Shown here: positions 8,917 to 18,458 of the stretch, one piece after another | Numbering within the stretch: the first letter of the stretch is position 1 | Layout of the letters: every line of letters begins with the position of its first letter | Assembly (NCBI GenBank): GCA_040386335.1 | Contig: JAZKFT010000040.1 | Span: 124,001-188,000, forward strand | Origin: JAZKFT01 sp040386335 | GTDB lineage: Bacteria; Bacteroidota; Bacteroidia; Chitinophagales; Chitinophagaceae | DNA: 64,000 bases | Direction of reading: 5' to 3' | Position numbers and translations under genes: made by a program | The notes under the pieces: model-generated | What the model saw: only the letters and a program-made list of their open reading frames with translations | The model's database searches: none | Told to the model about the DNA's origin: nothing

Positions 8917-10350
8917 TTAGTTAGTATAACCAGTATTTTGTTTGATGAGTGGATTTGCCTGGATTTCGCTGTTTGGAATTGGCAATAAGAAACGGAAATT
9001 ACCTGCGGGTAAGGTAGTAGACAGTGCATTTGGAGCATCTGATGCCAGTCTTTCAACCGGCAAGTTTCTGCGTTTCAGATCGAAAAAGCGATGCCCTTCG
9101 TAAGCCAGTTCTTTAAAACGCTCATTCATGATGTCTGTAATTGCAGCATCTTTAGAAGCGTATGTAATATTGGTGTACAAGTTAATCCTTGCAGCCCTGA
9201 GTGCGTTAATATCAGCGGCAGCACCAGCCAGGTCATTCAACTCAGCTTTTGCTTCAGCACGGATCAGGTACATTTCACCAGTTCTGAACACTTTTGCATC
9301 TGCAACGTTTTCGCCGGCAGTTGCATAGGCAGTTCCACCATATTTATTGATAAGCCTGGGCGACCTTGGAGTTGTAAGCAATGGTTCTGTTTTAAAATAA
9401 GCAGCAAAACGTACATCATTTGTCTGATCGTAACTGTTCCAGATTTTATCAGATGGTTTCCATGTAACTGTTCCAATGTTTAATACACCACTGGTAATAG
9501 CCGAAGTGCCTCTGTAAAGCGAACCAATTTTTCCGCCTAAAGAAGGCGTTCTGCTCAATTTGAAAGCTACCTCGTTTGAATTAGCATCTGTCCAGATACC
9601 ACCAAATTGCGCAATCGGTGATAATGGCAGGCCAGTGATATATTCTGAAGCAAACGTAGATGCGGCTGTCCATTCTTTCAAATACAACGAAACCCTTGCC
9701 TGTAAACCAGCTGCTGACAGAAGGTTTGCGCGGTATTTATCTGTTAAGTTGTTTGGCAACAACAATTTAGCGTCGGCCAAATCAGCTTTTAGCTTTGTAA
9801 AATACTCTCCCACTGTAATTCTGCCGTATGGGTCCAAAGACGGTACTTCCATATAGGCCAGGGCCGGATCTGAAGCTACTGCACTGTTGCTATAATACCT
9901 GTACATTTCAAAGTGGCAAAAAGCCCTCAGAAAAAGTGCTTCACCTTTTAACCTGAGTTTTAAGGCATCATCAGCAGCACCGGAAGATACTGCAGCAGGA
10001 AGGGCACGTAAAACCCTGTTCACACGGTCAATAATTCTGTAATACAATGGGAAAGCGGTAAAATTATCCCTGACAGTGATGTCAGTTGATGTGTATTGCC
10101 ATTCGTGTACGGTGGCTGAATTGTAAAATTCTGCTACTTTAACTTCATCTGCAACCACACTATTGAATAAAATACCCATTTCAGTATTCATGGCCGCATA
10201 GGCCCCAATAATGCCTTGTTGATTATTGGCTACAGTTTTTAGTGCTATATCTCCAACAATGGCATCTGTTTCTTTGGTTTCCACGATCTTGTTACAAGCT
10301 GTAAAGCTGAGACAAGCCAGGCCGAAAACCACTATATTGTTTTTTTTCAT
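8917..10350 (-). CDS. RagB/SusD family nutrient-binding lipoprotein (pair 1)
   Basis: A 477-residue lipoprotein. The start MKKNNIVVFGLACLSFTAC at 10350 gives a signal peptide with lipobox Cys; the Met at 10368 is a less likely alternative. SusD features include helical TPR-like segments (LRLKGEALFLRAFCHFEMYRYY), the RTGEMYLIRAEAKAELNDLAGA block and the C-terminal ERFKELAYEGHRFFDLKR and FRFLLPIPNSEIQANPLIKQNTGY, which are near-invariant in the family. It sits on the cell surface as the lid of the SusC channel encoded 48 bases upstream. The substrate is not indicated. Confidence 0.93.
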   Translation of the reverse strand: MKKNNIVVFGLACLSFTACNKIVETKETDAIVGDIALKTVANNQQGIIGAYAAMNTEMGILFNSVVADEVKVAEFYNSATVHEWQYTSTDITVRDNFTAFPLYYRIIDRVNRVLRALPAAVSSGAADDALKLRLKGEALFLRAFCHFEMYRYYSNSAVASDPALAYMEVPSLDPYGRITVGEYFTKLKADLADAKLLLPNNLTDKYRANLLSAAGLQARVSLYLKEWTAASTFASEYITGLPLSPIAQFGGIWTDANSNEVAFKLSRTPSLGGKIGSLYRGTSAITSGVLNIGTVTWKPSDKIWNSYDQTNDVRFAAYFKTEPLLTTPRSPRLINKYGGTAYATAGENVADAKVFRTGEMYLIRAEAKAELNDLAGAAADINALRAARINLYTNITYASKDAAITDIMNERFKELAYEGHRFFDLKRRNLPVERLASDAPNALSTTLPAGNFRFLLPIPNSEIQANPLIKQNTGYTN

Positions 10351-10398
10351 TTTCTTATAATTAAACATAAATAATCAGGTTATCAGTATGTGTTTCTT

Positions 10399-13300
10399 TT
10401 AGAAATTGATATCCAATCCTACAACAATTGCTTTTGGATTTGGATATTCGTTCAAACTGATATTGTTATCATCTTCAGGATCCACACCTCTCCATGGGCT
10501 CCAAATCATTAAATTTTGTCCCTGAATATAGAACCTGGCAGATTTGATAATCGTTGTTCCACTACCGGTTTTGATTTGAGGAATCTGGTAAGCAACAGTC
10601 AGGTTCCTGAAACGTAGGAATTTAGCATCTTCCAGATCGGAAGAGGTAAAACCCCTGTCGTAGTTATAGTCCTGGAAAAGTGCAACATCGCCTGCTTTAG
10701 TCCATTGGTTGGTCAACAACTCTCTTGAACCTCTTACGGCTGTATGATAACCGGGTGTACCCCTTGTTATCCAGTTGCGGGTATTATTGCTTCTTACAAC
10801 ATCAAACTGGTAAGAAAATAATGCCTGAACCGAGAACCCTTTGTAACGGGCATTCAGATCGAAACCGCCAACATGTTTAGGAAGGAAATTACCAAACTTG
10901 GCAAACTGACCAGCCTGAGCAGCGTCGGTTGTTGTCTTACCGTCAGCAGTTTCAAAAATTGGTTTACCGGTTGCAGGATCTGCACCGAGGTAGTTATACG
11001 TGTAGTGGCTGCCATAAGAAAGCCCTTTCCTGATCACAAATGTTCCAAGAAAGTATTCGTTTACCAGGCCAAGGTCTTCAATATTGTTCTTATTGAAAGA
11101 ATGGTTGACACCTAATGATACGTCGATATCTTTTGTTTTTACTACATCGAAGCCAGCCAAAAATTCTACGCCTTTATTGGTCATTACCCCAGCGTTAACA
11201 TTAAGGTTACCGAAACCTGTTGTACCTGAAAGTGGTTGAGAAACAAATAGATCTACAGTCCGGTTTGAATACACATCAACACTTAAACGTACCCTGTTCC
11301 TTAAAAAGGCCATGTCTAAGCCAATGTTGGTTTTCTTAATATTCTCAATTTTCAATTTATCATTACCCGGAGTAGATGGCGCTAAACCCACTACAGTAGA
11401 ACCTGCATAGCTGGTAGTTCCAAAAGCCGGCAACTGAGGACCCTGGTAATTGGTTACACCAACAAGGCCAGCACCAAAACTTCCTGTTGTGATACTACCA
11501 ATATTAGGAACGATACCATAACTAGCCCTTACCTTAAGATCAGTGAAAATGTTTTGCTTTGACATGAAATTTTCCTGCAATGTATTCCAGACAGCACCTG
11601 CAGACCAGGTAGTAATTTCCCTGTTAGCTGAGTTTACGATCCTGGAAGTTCCATCCTGCCTGATATTTGCATTTATCGTGTACTTATTATTGTAGGTGTA
11701 CTTGGCTGAGGCAAAATAAGAGCGGATACCATATTCGCCTTTTGCACTTGAGGCATTCTGCGGGTAGGTGGTTTGGCCTGCAGCTACAGGTATCGCTCCT
11801 GCACCCTGGCCGGTAGCTGTAAGACGTGGATCCAGGTTATACAATGTAAAACCAAGACCTCTCTGGTAGCCCTTTACAATTTCAAAATAGCCACCTACTT
11901 CCACATCGTGGATTGAGCTGAATTTTTTAGCAAAAACCACACTCGATGTGTTGATGATGTTTGCAGTAACGCGGCTGGCTTCCTGGGCTAAACCTGCCTG
12001 GAATGTTTGTAATGAACCAATATATGAACCTGCACTGATATAACGGTTGTGATACTCACTGCCTACATCTATACCGGTCAAATTCTTTACGGTAACAGAA
12101 GGGATGATTTTGTAAGAAAAAGCAAGACCGGTGTTGATTTTGATCTGGTTAATGTCCCTGGAAGAGTTTTGAATACCTTCCAGCAAATTACCCACTTGCT
12201 TCAGAGACAGTGTGGTATTGGCACCGTAAATGATTGAGCCATCTGCCCTGTATGGATTTTCATAGGTTTTGGCACGGTAAACCATTTGGAATGGATTCCT
12301 TGGACTGTTACCATAGATCTCTCCCTCTGCAAATTTAGATTGCGAATATCCCAGCGTAGTATTGAAAGCAATATTGAATTTTCCTACAGTGTGGTCCACA
12401 TTAAAACGTGTGGTAAAACGTTTTAAACTAGAACCAAGGTCAATACCTTCCTGGTCGAAATAACCTGCAGAGAAATATACCTTGGTCTTATCGGTACCTG
12501 CCGACATATTGAATTCATGGGATTTGGAAACACCCTGGCGGAAAAGAATATCGCTCCAATCTGAATCTATTCTACCTAAACTATCCAGTAAAAATGCATT
12601 CCTGTCTTTTGCAGCCTGTGATATATTGGCGTTTGCCGGATTGTTCACAGAGTAGTTCCAGCCTGGCGTGCCTGCCAATTTGGTCTTTTCTTCATACGAG
12701 AGCATTTCTTTCGTATTCATCAGGTTCAACCTGTCAAAATTGGGCGCCTGTGTAACACCGTACTGGGTGCGATACTGTACGTTGGTTACGCCTGCACGGC
12801 CTTTTTTGGTAGTGATAACAACTACGCCTGTACCGCCCCTTGCACCATACATTGCAGTAGTAGCAGCATCTTTTAATACGGTAATAGATTCAAAATCGCT
12901 TGGGTTAACGGTTTGCATGTCGAACGCGGGCATTGGTACTCCGTCAATTACAAACAATGGCTGTGCGCCTGCACCCTGGATGGATTGAACACCCCTGATA
13001 CGTATGGTCGCACTGCTACCTGGTTGACCTGAACCAGAGTTTACAACCATGCCCGGTATCCTTCCCTGTAAAGCCTGGTCAAAGGCGCCTACAGGCACTG
13101 TAGCAACCAGGTCTCCGGAAATCTTGGCAGCAGCTCCAACGAACTGACCCTTTCTTTCACGGGAATAACCGGTTACAACCACTTCATTCAGATCGTTGGC
13201 ACTAGACTGTAATGCAACATCAAGTGTTAGCAACCTGCCAATAGCCCGTTCCTCACTCTGGTATCCTACGAATGAAAATACTAATACGGTTTTTCCTGAG

Positions 13301-13497
13301 GGTACAGTGATGTTGTACGCTCCCGAGGCGTCTGATTTAACGCCCACTTTGCCACCTTTAACGGTGATGGAGACGCCGGGAATGCCCGTGCCATCTTTAG
13401 AATCGGTCACTTTCCCTGAAAGTGTAACGCTGGGTTGGGCCCAAGCGGCAATTGACAGGCACAAAATACCTGTCAATAAGACTACAAGTTTCCTCAT
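10399..13497 (-). CDS. SusC/RagA family TonB-dependent outer-membrane transporter (pair 1)
   Basis: The start at 13497 gives signal peptide MRKLVVLLTGILCLSIAAWAQ minus its tail; the Met at 13566 adds an unlikely leader reaching through the promoter. The 1032-residue protein has an N-terminal carboxypeptidase-regulatory-like domain (VTLSGKVTDSKDGTGIPGVS), a TonB-box region near LNEVVVTGY, a plug domain (GVQSIQGAGAQPLFVIDGVP ... VLKDAATTAMYGARG) and a 22-strand barrel ending in VVGLDINF. It imports oligomers, glycan or peptide, captured by its SusD partner, driven by TonB-ExbBD. Confidence 0.95.
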   Translation of the reverse strand: MRKLVVLLTGILCLSIAAWAQPSVTLSGKVTDSKDGTGIPGVSITVKGGKVGVKSDASGAYNITVPSGKTVLVFSFVGYQSEERAIGRLLTLDVALQSSANDLNEVVVTGYSRERKGQFVGAAAKISGDLVATVPVGAFDQALQGRIPGMVVNSGSGQPGSSATIRIRGVQSIQGAGAQPLFVIDGVPMPAFDMQTVNPSDFESITVLKDAATTAMYGARGGTGVVVITTKKGRAGVTNVQYRTQYGVTQAPNFDRLNLMNTKEMLSYEEKTKLAGTPGWNYSVNNPANANISQAAKDRNAFLLDSLGRIDSDWSDILFRQGVSKSHEFNMSAGTDKTKVYFSAGYFDQEGIDLGSSLKRFTTRFNVDHTVGKFNIAFNTTLGYSQSKFAEGEIYGNSPRNPFQMVYRAKTYENPYRADGSIIYGANTTLSLKQVGNLLEGIQNSSRDINQIKINTGLAFSYKIIPSVTVKNLTGIDVGSEYHNRYISAGSYIGSLQTFQAGLAQEASRVTANIINTSSVVFAKKFSSIHDVEVGGYFEIVKGYQRGLGFTLYNLDPRLTATGQGAGAIPVAAGQTTYPQNASSAKGEYGIRSYFASAKYTYNNKYTINANIRQDGTSRIVNSANREITTWSAGAVWNTLQENFMSKQNIFTDLKVRASYGIVPNIGSITTGSFGAGLVGVTNYQGPQLPAFGTTSYAGSTVVGLAPSTPGNDKLKIENIKKTNIGLDMAFLRNRVRLSVDVYSNRTVDLFVSQPLSGTTGFGNLNVNAGVMTNKGVEFLAGFDVVKTKDIDVSLGVNHSFNKNNIEDLGLVNEYFLGTFVIRKGLSYGSHYTYNYLGADPATGKPIFETADGKTTTDAAQAGQFAKFGNFLPKHVGGFDLNARYKGFSVQALFSYQFDVVRSNNTRNWITRGTPGYHTAVRGSRELLTNQWTKAGDVALFQDYNYDRGFTSSDLEDAKFLRFRNLTVAYQIPQIKTGSGTTIIKSARFYIQGQNLMIWSPWRGVDPEDDNNISLNEYPNPKAIVVGLDINF

Positions 13498-13531
13498 GTT
13501 CGTTGTTTTTTGGTTTAGAAAAATTAAGCGG

Positions 13532-13560
13532 CAAATATAGGTGTTAACAAAAATTAACAA
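13532..13560 (-). promoter_or_regulatory. Promoter of SusC/SusD pair 1
   Basis: On the minus strand TTG (13558-13560), 18 bases, then TATATTTG (13532-13539), matching the Bacteroidota consensus. It lies 34 bases before the SusC start at 13497 and downstream of the previous operon's terminator. Confidence 0.6.
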
Positions 13561-13581
13561 TCGCAATGACTACCGTTCATC

Positions 13582-13612
13582 AAAAAAGGCTGCATTTCTG
13601 CAGCCTTTTTTT
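13582..13612 (-). terminator. Terminator of the second SusC/SusD operon
   Basis: A6, GGCTGCA, loop, TGCAGCC, T7: a perfect 7-bp GC-rich stem with T-run, 64 bases after the SusD stop at 13677. The 31 bases are identical to those at 18401-18431. Confidence 0.9.
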
Positions 13613-13676
13613 ACCCAACTTGTACAAATTTTTTGATTGTCGGGTATTTATCCTCAATCCGACCAATGTTCGGACA

Positions 13677-15101
13677 TTAATTCTGAGTCATTAATTTATT
13701 GTACAACAATTCTGATGCAGGGATTGGCCAAACATAAGCCTGGGCGCTTGGTGGAACAGCTGCTACCGCACCTTTCGCCGCAAAAGTTCCGCCTAAACGC
13801 ATCACATCCAGTGAGCGGAAACCTTCTCCCAGTAATTCGATTCTTCTTTCAATCAGGATCGCATTAATCAGGGCGTCTTTGGTAGCTGGTGCAAAAGTGT
13901 AGCCAGGCATGCTACGCTGGCGTACTGTGTTTAGTAGCGATAATGCACGTGCATCTACTGAAGTTCCCGCAGCCTGGCGGGCAAGTGCTTCAGCCAGGTT
14001 TAACATCACTTCAGCATAACGGGAAATGGGTACAAAATTGTTGTTATCGTCATTGAATTTGCTGTAGCGCACCGGTGTGGTGGCTGTAACAAGTGCTTTG
14101 CGGGCATCGGCAGCTTTCCAGGAAGTATCTGCTAAAATACCACTGGGGTTTAAGGCAAATTCAGCATTATGGTAAAGTGCCAGACCGTTTTGTGTACCCG
14201 GGCCATTTGACTGGTTCATTGGAAGTGCGAAGATAAGTTCCAGTTCAGGGTAAGTGCGGAAGGGGGTAAGAAACGCAGGGGCGAGCCTGTGCCTTACACC
14301 AGAGGCTGCTGCAAAAGGTGCAGCAGCGGGCACTAATTTATTTGCTTCAGTAATTACATCGGCATAGCGGCCCATCTGGAGGTACACTCTTGTTTTCAGT
14401 GCAATCGCTGCATTTACATGAGCTCTGACAACGTTTGTATCGCCTGACGTGTAACTCTGGGGCAGGTTTTGCTCAGCAAAACTTAAGTCAGTGATGATCT
14501 GGGTGAACACCTCGGCCATCGTGCTGCGTTTTAAATCAGCACCATTGGCGCTGGTGCTGGCCGTTAACCTGAGTGGAAGTCCTTCGCTGGCACCGGCATC
14601 TGTTGTAAATGCTTTTTTGCCATACAGGGAAGCGAGGTAGAAATAGCATAAAGCCCGGCAATAACGTGCTTCGCCCCTGAATTGGTTCGCCTGGGTGGCA
14701 GGCAAAACGGATGCATTTGCATCAATTCCTTCCAACACCACATTGGCCCTGTTGATAGCCGCATATCCGGCAGACCAGGTATTTTCTGTTTGATTGTCGC
14801 CGCTGTTGATGGAGAAATTCCATACACCTACTGCGGTCACACCGTTGCCGGTGATATTTAACCAATCTTCACCTCTTACATCCTGGTAAACAAGCATACG
14901 GCCACCTAAGAAGTTACCACTTTTTACCGCAGAATAGATACCATATACCTGCTGTGATACCCTGTCTACGGTCGCAAAAGCAACAGCGTCAGAAAGTACT
15001 GTTTGTGGGATCGGGCTTAGCTTTTCCTTTTTGCAGCTTGTCATAAAGCTTACTGATAGCGCCAGCCCAACCAATAGTTTTATATTTTTATTTGTTTGCA
15101 T
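13677..15101 (-). CDS. RagB/SusD family nutrient-binding lipoprotein (pair 2)
   Basis: A 474-residue lipoprotein. The chosen start (15101, MQTNKNIKLLVGLALSVSFM then TSC) has a signal peptide and lipobox; the Met at 15131 would overlap the SusC stop and push the signal inward. SusD hallmarks are ANQFRGEARYCRALCYFYLASLYG, RYAEVMLNLAEALARQAAG, ERRIELLGEGFRSLDVMRLG and the closing VWPIPASELLYNKLMTQN. It is predicted to be the surface lid for the transporter encoded 19 bases upstream; the pair should be co-transcribed. Confidence 0.93.
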   Translation of the reverse strand: MQTNKNIKLLVGLALSVSFMTSCKKEKLSPIPQTVLSDAVAFATVDRVSQQVYGIYSAVKSGNFLGGRMLVYQDVRGEDWLNITGNGVTAVGVWNFSINSGDNQTENTWSAGYAAINRANVVLEGIDANASVLPATQANQFRGEARYCRALCYFYLASLYGKKAFTTDAGASEGLPLRLTASTSANGADLKRSTMAEVFTQIITDLSFAEQNLPQSYTSGDTNVVRAHVNAAIALKTRVYLQMGRYADVITEANKLVPAAAPFAAASGVRHRLAPAFLTPFRTYPELELIFALPMNQSNGPGTQNGLALYHNAEFALNPSGILADTSWKAADARKALVTATTPVRYSKFNDDNNNFVPISRYAEVMLNLAEALARQAAGTSVDARALSLLNTVRQRSMPGYTFAPATKDALINAILIERRIELLGEGFRSLDVMRLGGTFAAKGAVAAVPPSAQAYVWPIPASELLYNKLMTQN

Positions 15102-15120
15102 AATTTTCAATTTTTTTAGA

Positions 15121-18100
15121 TTAAAATCCAACGTTTACTCCAAAAGTGAAAGTACGGGCCTGTCCGACTGTGTTACGGTCTACTCCGGGTGTCAGGGCAG
15201 AATTTCCATTCACAGAAATTTCTGGGTCACTACCCGGATATTTTGTGATGATAAACGGATTTAACACCTGGGCGTATACTCTCAGGGTACTCATGTTGAT
15301 TTTAGCAAGGGTAATTTTTGAGAAATTATAACCCAAACCAAGGGTACGGAATTTTACAAAACCACCTTCGTACAGGTGTACATCTATAGGAGTAGCGGAG
15401 CCATTGGAAATATTATCGTTAAAAACTGCTTTTGGTATACGGGTAACATCACCCTTGTTTTGCCACCTTGTTAATACTTCGGTGGAATTATTCCAAAAGC
15501 GTTGATCCCATAAGCCGGCTTCAGAACCAAAATATACTTTATTGCCAAAGCTGTAATACATATCCACGACCAGGTCGAAGTTTTTGTAAGCGACGTTATT
15601 GCTAAAACCACCATAAACAGTCGGCAAAGCATTTCCTAAGATTTTACCGTCTCTTGAAAGATCGATCGCAGGGGCATTAGTGCCATCACGGTACCGGTAA
15701 CGGCTGGCTGCAGGACGTGAAAAATCAAACAGTACTTCTCTATCCTGGCCATCCAGGAATATACGCTCACCTGTTTCAGCATTCACACCATTGGTGCGAA
15801 CCATAAAGAAGCTGCCGATGGAGTAACCCGGCCGTGTAATATTGGTACGTTCCAGTTGGGTAGTACCAATAATTTCGGGCACACCTGGAGCCAGTTCGGT
15901 TACACGATTTTTCTGGGTTGTGATATTGAAATTGGCATTCCAGCTAAAATCTTTCTTGGAGAAAATACGGGCGTTCACTGTAAATTCTATACCACGATTG
16001 TACATTTTGGCTGCGTTGGCTGCAATTGTATTTCCGGGCACACCCATTGAAGTTGGGGTGGGAACGTCGATGATAAGATCCTCAATATTAGAGTTATAAT
16101 AGCCCAACTCTATGCTAATCCTGTCTCTTAGAAAACCTAATTCCAACCCAACATCCAACTTGCGGCTCGATTCCCACCGCAGGTCTTTATTCCCGGCCTG
16201 ATTAAAGAAAATGGTAGGATAACCAGTGCCATAAACCCCTGATCCAAATGTTGATAGCGCTGAGAAATTTCCAACACTACTAATATTTCCCACGTAGCCG
16301 TAGCTACCCTTTACACGGAAAGTATTGATCGTTTTGCCAATTCCATTCTGCCAAAAACCTTCGTCAGATACATTCCAGGCTGCAGATGCGCCGCCAAACG
16401 TACCCCATTTTTTACCTTCGGCATAAGCAGAATAACCATCACGGCGGATGTTTCCGCTCAGGAAGTATTTGTTTTTGAAGTTGTAGTTAATACGTCCGAA
16501 AAATGACAACAAATAGTTCTCAGTAAGCGCATTGCTCGGAGGATTATCGTTTAATGTGAAATTACCCTGGAACTCATTGTAGAAATTGTCGCTCAGACCA
16601 GAACGGCTGGCACTGATCCTGTCGGTAGTGGTCTTTTGTTCTTCAGAACCGGCCAGTAGACCAATATTGTGATCACTTCCAACAGTTACATCGTAATTGA
16701 TAGTATTGGTAAAATTTACCCGGTTAATGAAAGAATTGGCTGTAAATGCACGGCCATCATCTGTGGTTGCGGTTGTTTGTATACCATCACCATGCAGTGC
16801 ATTATAAAACGTGCGGTCATCTACACTTTGGTAACTGGTATTATACTGGGTACGTAAAACCAGGTTTTTCAATGGCGTTACTTCTAAAAATACATTTCCC
16901 AATACCTGGTCACTTACCGAAGTAATCACATTCAGGTCCCTGATCAATGTGGGGTTCACAAATCCTGAATTGAAAAGGTTTTTGTTACGACCGATCTGGT
17001 TAAATGAATTACGCTGTGCCGCGTTGTCGATTCCTATAATATTGTAGCGGCCATCTAATGCGTAAGGAGATACATTGGGTGCAGTGGCAAAAGCTAACCG
17101 CGCAGATCCCGCTGTAGCAAAGGGTGTACCCGGAAGAGAGCCCGAATTGGGAGAACGTGTTTTACCACGGCTGAAATTAAAATTACCGCCTAATTTAAGC
17201 CAGCTTGTGGCTTTATGATCTATATTCATCCGGATTTGTTTCCGGTCAAATTCGTTCGTCTGTAAAATTCCGTCCTGCTTTGTCCAACCGGTGCTAAAAT
17301 AATAACGGGTGGATGCATTACCGCCTGAAATCCCCACCGCATGATTTTGTTGAAAACCGGTCTGGTACAGTTCATCTGTCCATTTGGTATCTACAATCTG
17401 TCCGTTGATAGTATCTAAGAAGAAGATGGGATTGCCGGCCGGCACACCTGTAACAACGACAGCGTTCAAATTCTTAACCGCTTCATTTTTATAACCTACA
17501 TACTGTTGGGCATTCAAAACCTCGAAAAGATTATAGGCTTTTGTGACACCCACCCAGGCATCGTAGGTAACTTTTGTCTGGCCGCTTTTTCCACGTTTGG
17601 TCGTGATCAGTAATACGCCATTTGCAGCCCGGCTTCCGTAGATCGCGGTAGCGGCTGCGTCTTTTAATACCTGTATATCTTCAATATCGGAAGGGTTAAG
17701 ATTACCCAGCACATTGTTCGCTGCAAGATTGGTGCTTTGATCGCCTGTAATAGCAGGTAAACCATCTATTACAACCAATGGAAACGTAGAACCTGTGATA
17801 GAGTTAGCGCCTCGGATTCTGATTACCGGTGGGTTGTTCAGAACGCCATTGGGAATAATTACATTCATTCCTGCTGCTTTACCAGACAGGCCCTGCTCAA
17901 AACTTTGAGTAGGAATGTTTTTGATCGCATCGCCCTTAACGCTCGCAATGGATGCCGTGAGATCTCTTTTGCGGGTTACACCGTAAGCCGCGGTAACAAC
18001 TACTTCGTTAAGATTGGCATCAGCGGCTTCGAGCTTAATATTGATCGTGTTCGACCCGCTGACATTTACTTCCTGGGTCAGAAATCCCACATAGGAAAAA

Positions 18101-18315
18101 ACCAGTGTGGTATTTTTTTGGGCAACGACAATATTAAAACTCCCTTTTAAATCTGTTTTTACGCCGGCTTTACTTTGTTTGGAAGTAACGGAGACGCCGG
18201 ATAAAGGAGATCCGTCTTTTGCGTCGGTGACGGTGCCTGAAATGGAGACGCTTTGCGCCCAGGATGTTGCCGCCAGGCATACCATGCCCAACAGTAAGCA
18301 TGCAAGTTTCCTCAT
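15121..18315 (-). CDS. SusC/RagA family TonB-dependent outer-membrane transporter (pair 2)
   Basis: A 1064-residue transporter with signal peptide (MRKLACLLLGMVCLAATSWA), regulatory-like domain (VSISGTVTDAKDGSPLSGVS), conserved region LNEVVVTAAYGVTRKRDLTA, plug (RIRGANSITGSTFPLVVIDG ... QVLKDAAATAIYGSRAANGV) and barrel ending TFTFGVNVGF. It works with the SusD just downstream. Its signal peptide and 5' flank are almost identical at the base level to those of pair 3, although the rest of the proteins differ, which suggests duplication or local gene conversion. Confidence 0.95.
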   Translation of the reverse strand: MRKLACLLLGMVCLAATSWAQSVSISGTVTDAKDGSPLSGVSVTSKQSKAGVKTDLKGSFNIVVAQKNTTLVFSYVGFLTQEVNVSGSNTINIKLEAADANLNEVVVTAAYGVTRKRDLTASIASVKGDAIKNIPTQSFEQGLSGKAAGMNVIIPNGVLNNPPVIRIRGANSITGSTFPLVVIDGLPAITGDQSTNLAANNVLGNLNPSDIEDIQVLKDAAATAIYGSRAANGVLLITTKRGKSGQTKVTYDAWVGVTKAYNLFEVLNAQQYVGYKNEAVKNLNAVVVTGVPAGNPIFFLDTINGQIVDTKWTDELYQTGFQQNHAVGISGGNASTRYYFSTGWTKQDGILQTNEFDRKQIRMNIDHKATSWLKLGGNFNFSRGKTRSPNSGSLPGTPFATAGSARLAFATAPNVSPYALDGRYNIIGIDNAAQRNSFNQIGRNKNLFNSGFVNPTLIRDLNVITSVSDQVLGNVFLEVTPLKNLVLRTQYNTSYQSVDDRTFYNALHGDGIQTTATTDDGRAFTANSFINRVNFTNTINYDVTVGSDHNIGLLAGSEEQKTTTDRISASRSGLSDNFYNEFQGNFTLNDNPPSNALTENYLLSFFGRINYNFKNKYFLSGNIRRDGYSAYAEGKKWGTFGGASAAWNVSDEGFWQNGIGKTINTFRVKGSYGYVGNISSVGNFSALSTFGSGVYGTGYPTIFFNQAGNKDLRWESSRKLDVGLELGFLRDRISIELGYYNSNIEDLIIDVPTPTSMGVPGNTIAANAAKMYNRGIEFTVNARIFSKKDFSWNANFNITTQKNRVTELAPGVPEIIGTTQLERTNITRPGYSIGSFFMVRTNGVNAETGERIFLDGQDREVLFDFSRPAASRYRYRDGTNAPAIDLSRDGKILGNALPTVYGGFSNNVAYKNFDLVVDMYYSFGNKVYFGSEAGLWDQRFWNNSTEVLTRWQNKGDVTRIPKAVFNDNISNGSATPIDVHLYEGGFVKFRTLGLGYNFSKITLAKINMSTLRVYAQVLNPFIITKYPGSDPEISVNGNSALTPGVDRNTVGQARTFTFGVNVGF

Positions 18316-18348
18316 GTTAGCTAGTTTTAGGTTTAAGAAAAGAAAGGT

Positions 18349-18378
18349 CGAATATAAATGTTAACGAAAAGTTTACAA
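18349..18378 (-). promoter_or_regulatory. Promoter of SusC/SusD pair 2
   Basis: Minus-strand TTG (18376-18378), 19 bases, TATATTCG (18349-18356), one base off TAnnTTTG, 33 bases before the start at 18315. Confidence 0.45.
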
Positions 18379-18400
18379 AAAGGATTGACCACAGAACATA

Positions 18401-18431
18401 AAAAAAGGCTGCATTTCTGCAGCCTTTTTTT
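18401..18431 (-). terminator. Terminator of the third SusC/SusD operon
   Basis: The same 31-base hairpin as at 13582-13612 (7-bp GGCTGCA stem, T7), 27 bases after the SusD stop at 18459. The identity continues a few bases past the T-run. Confidence 0.9.
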
Positions 18432-18458
18432 ACCTAACTGGTAATATTTTTTTGGATA

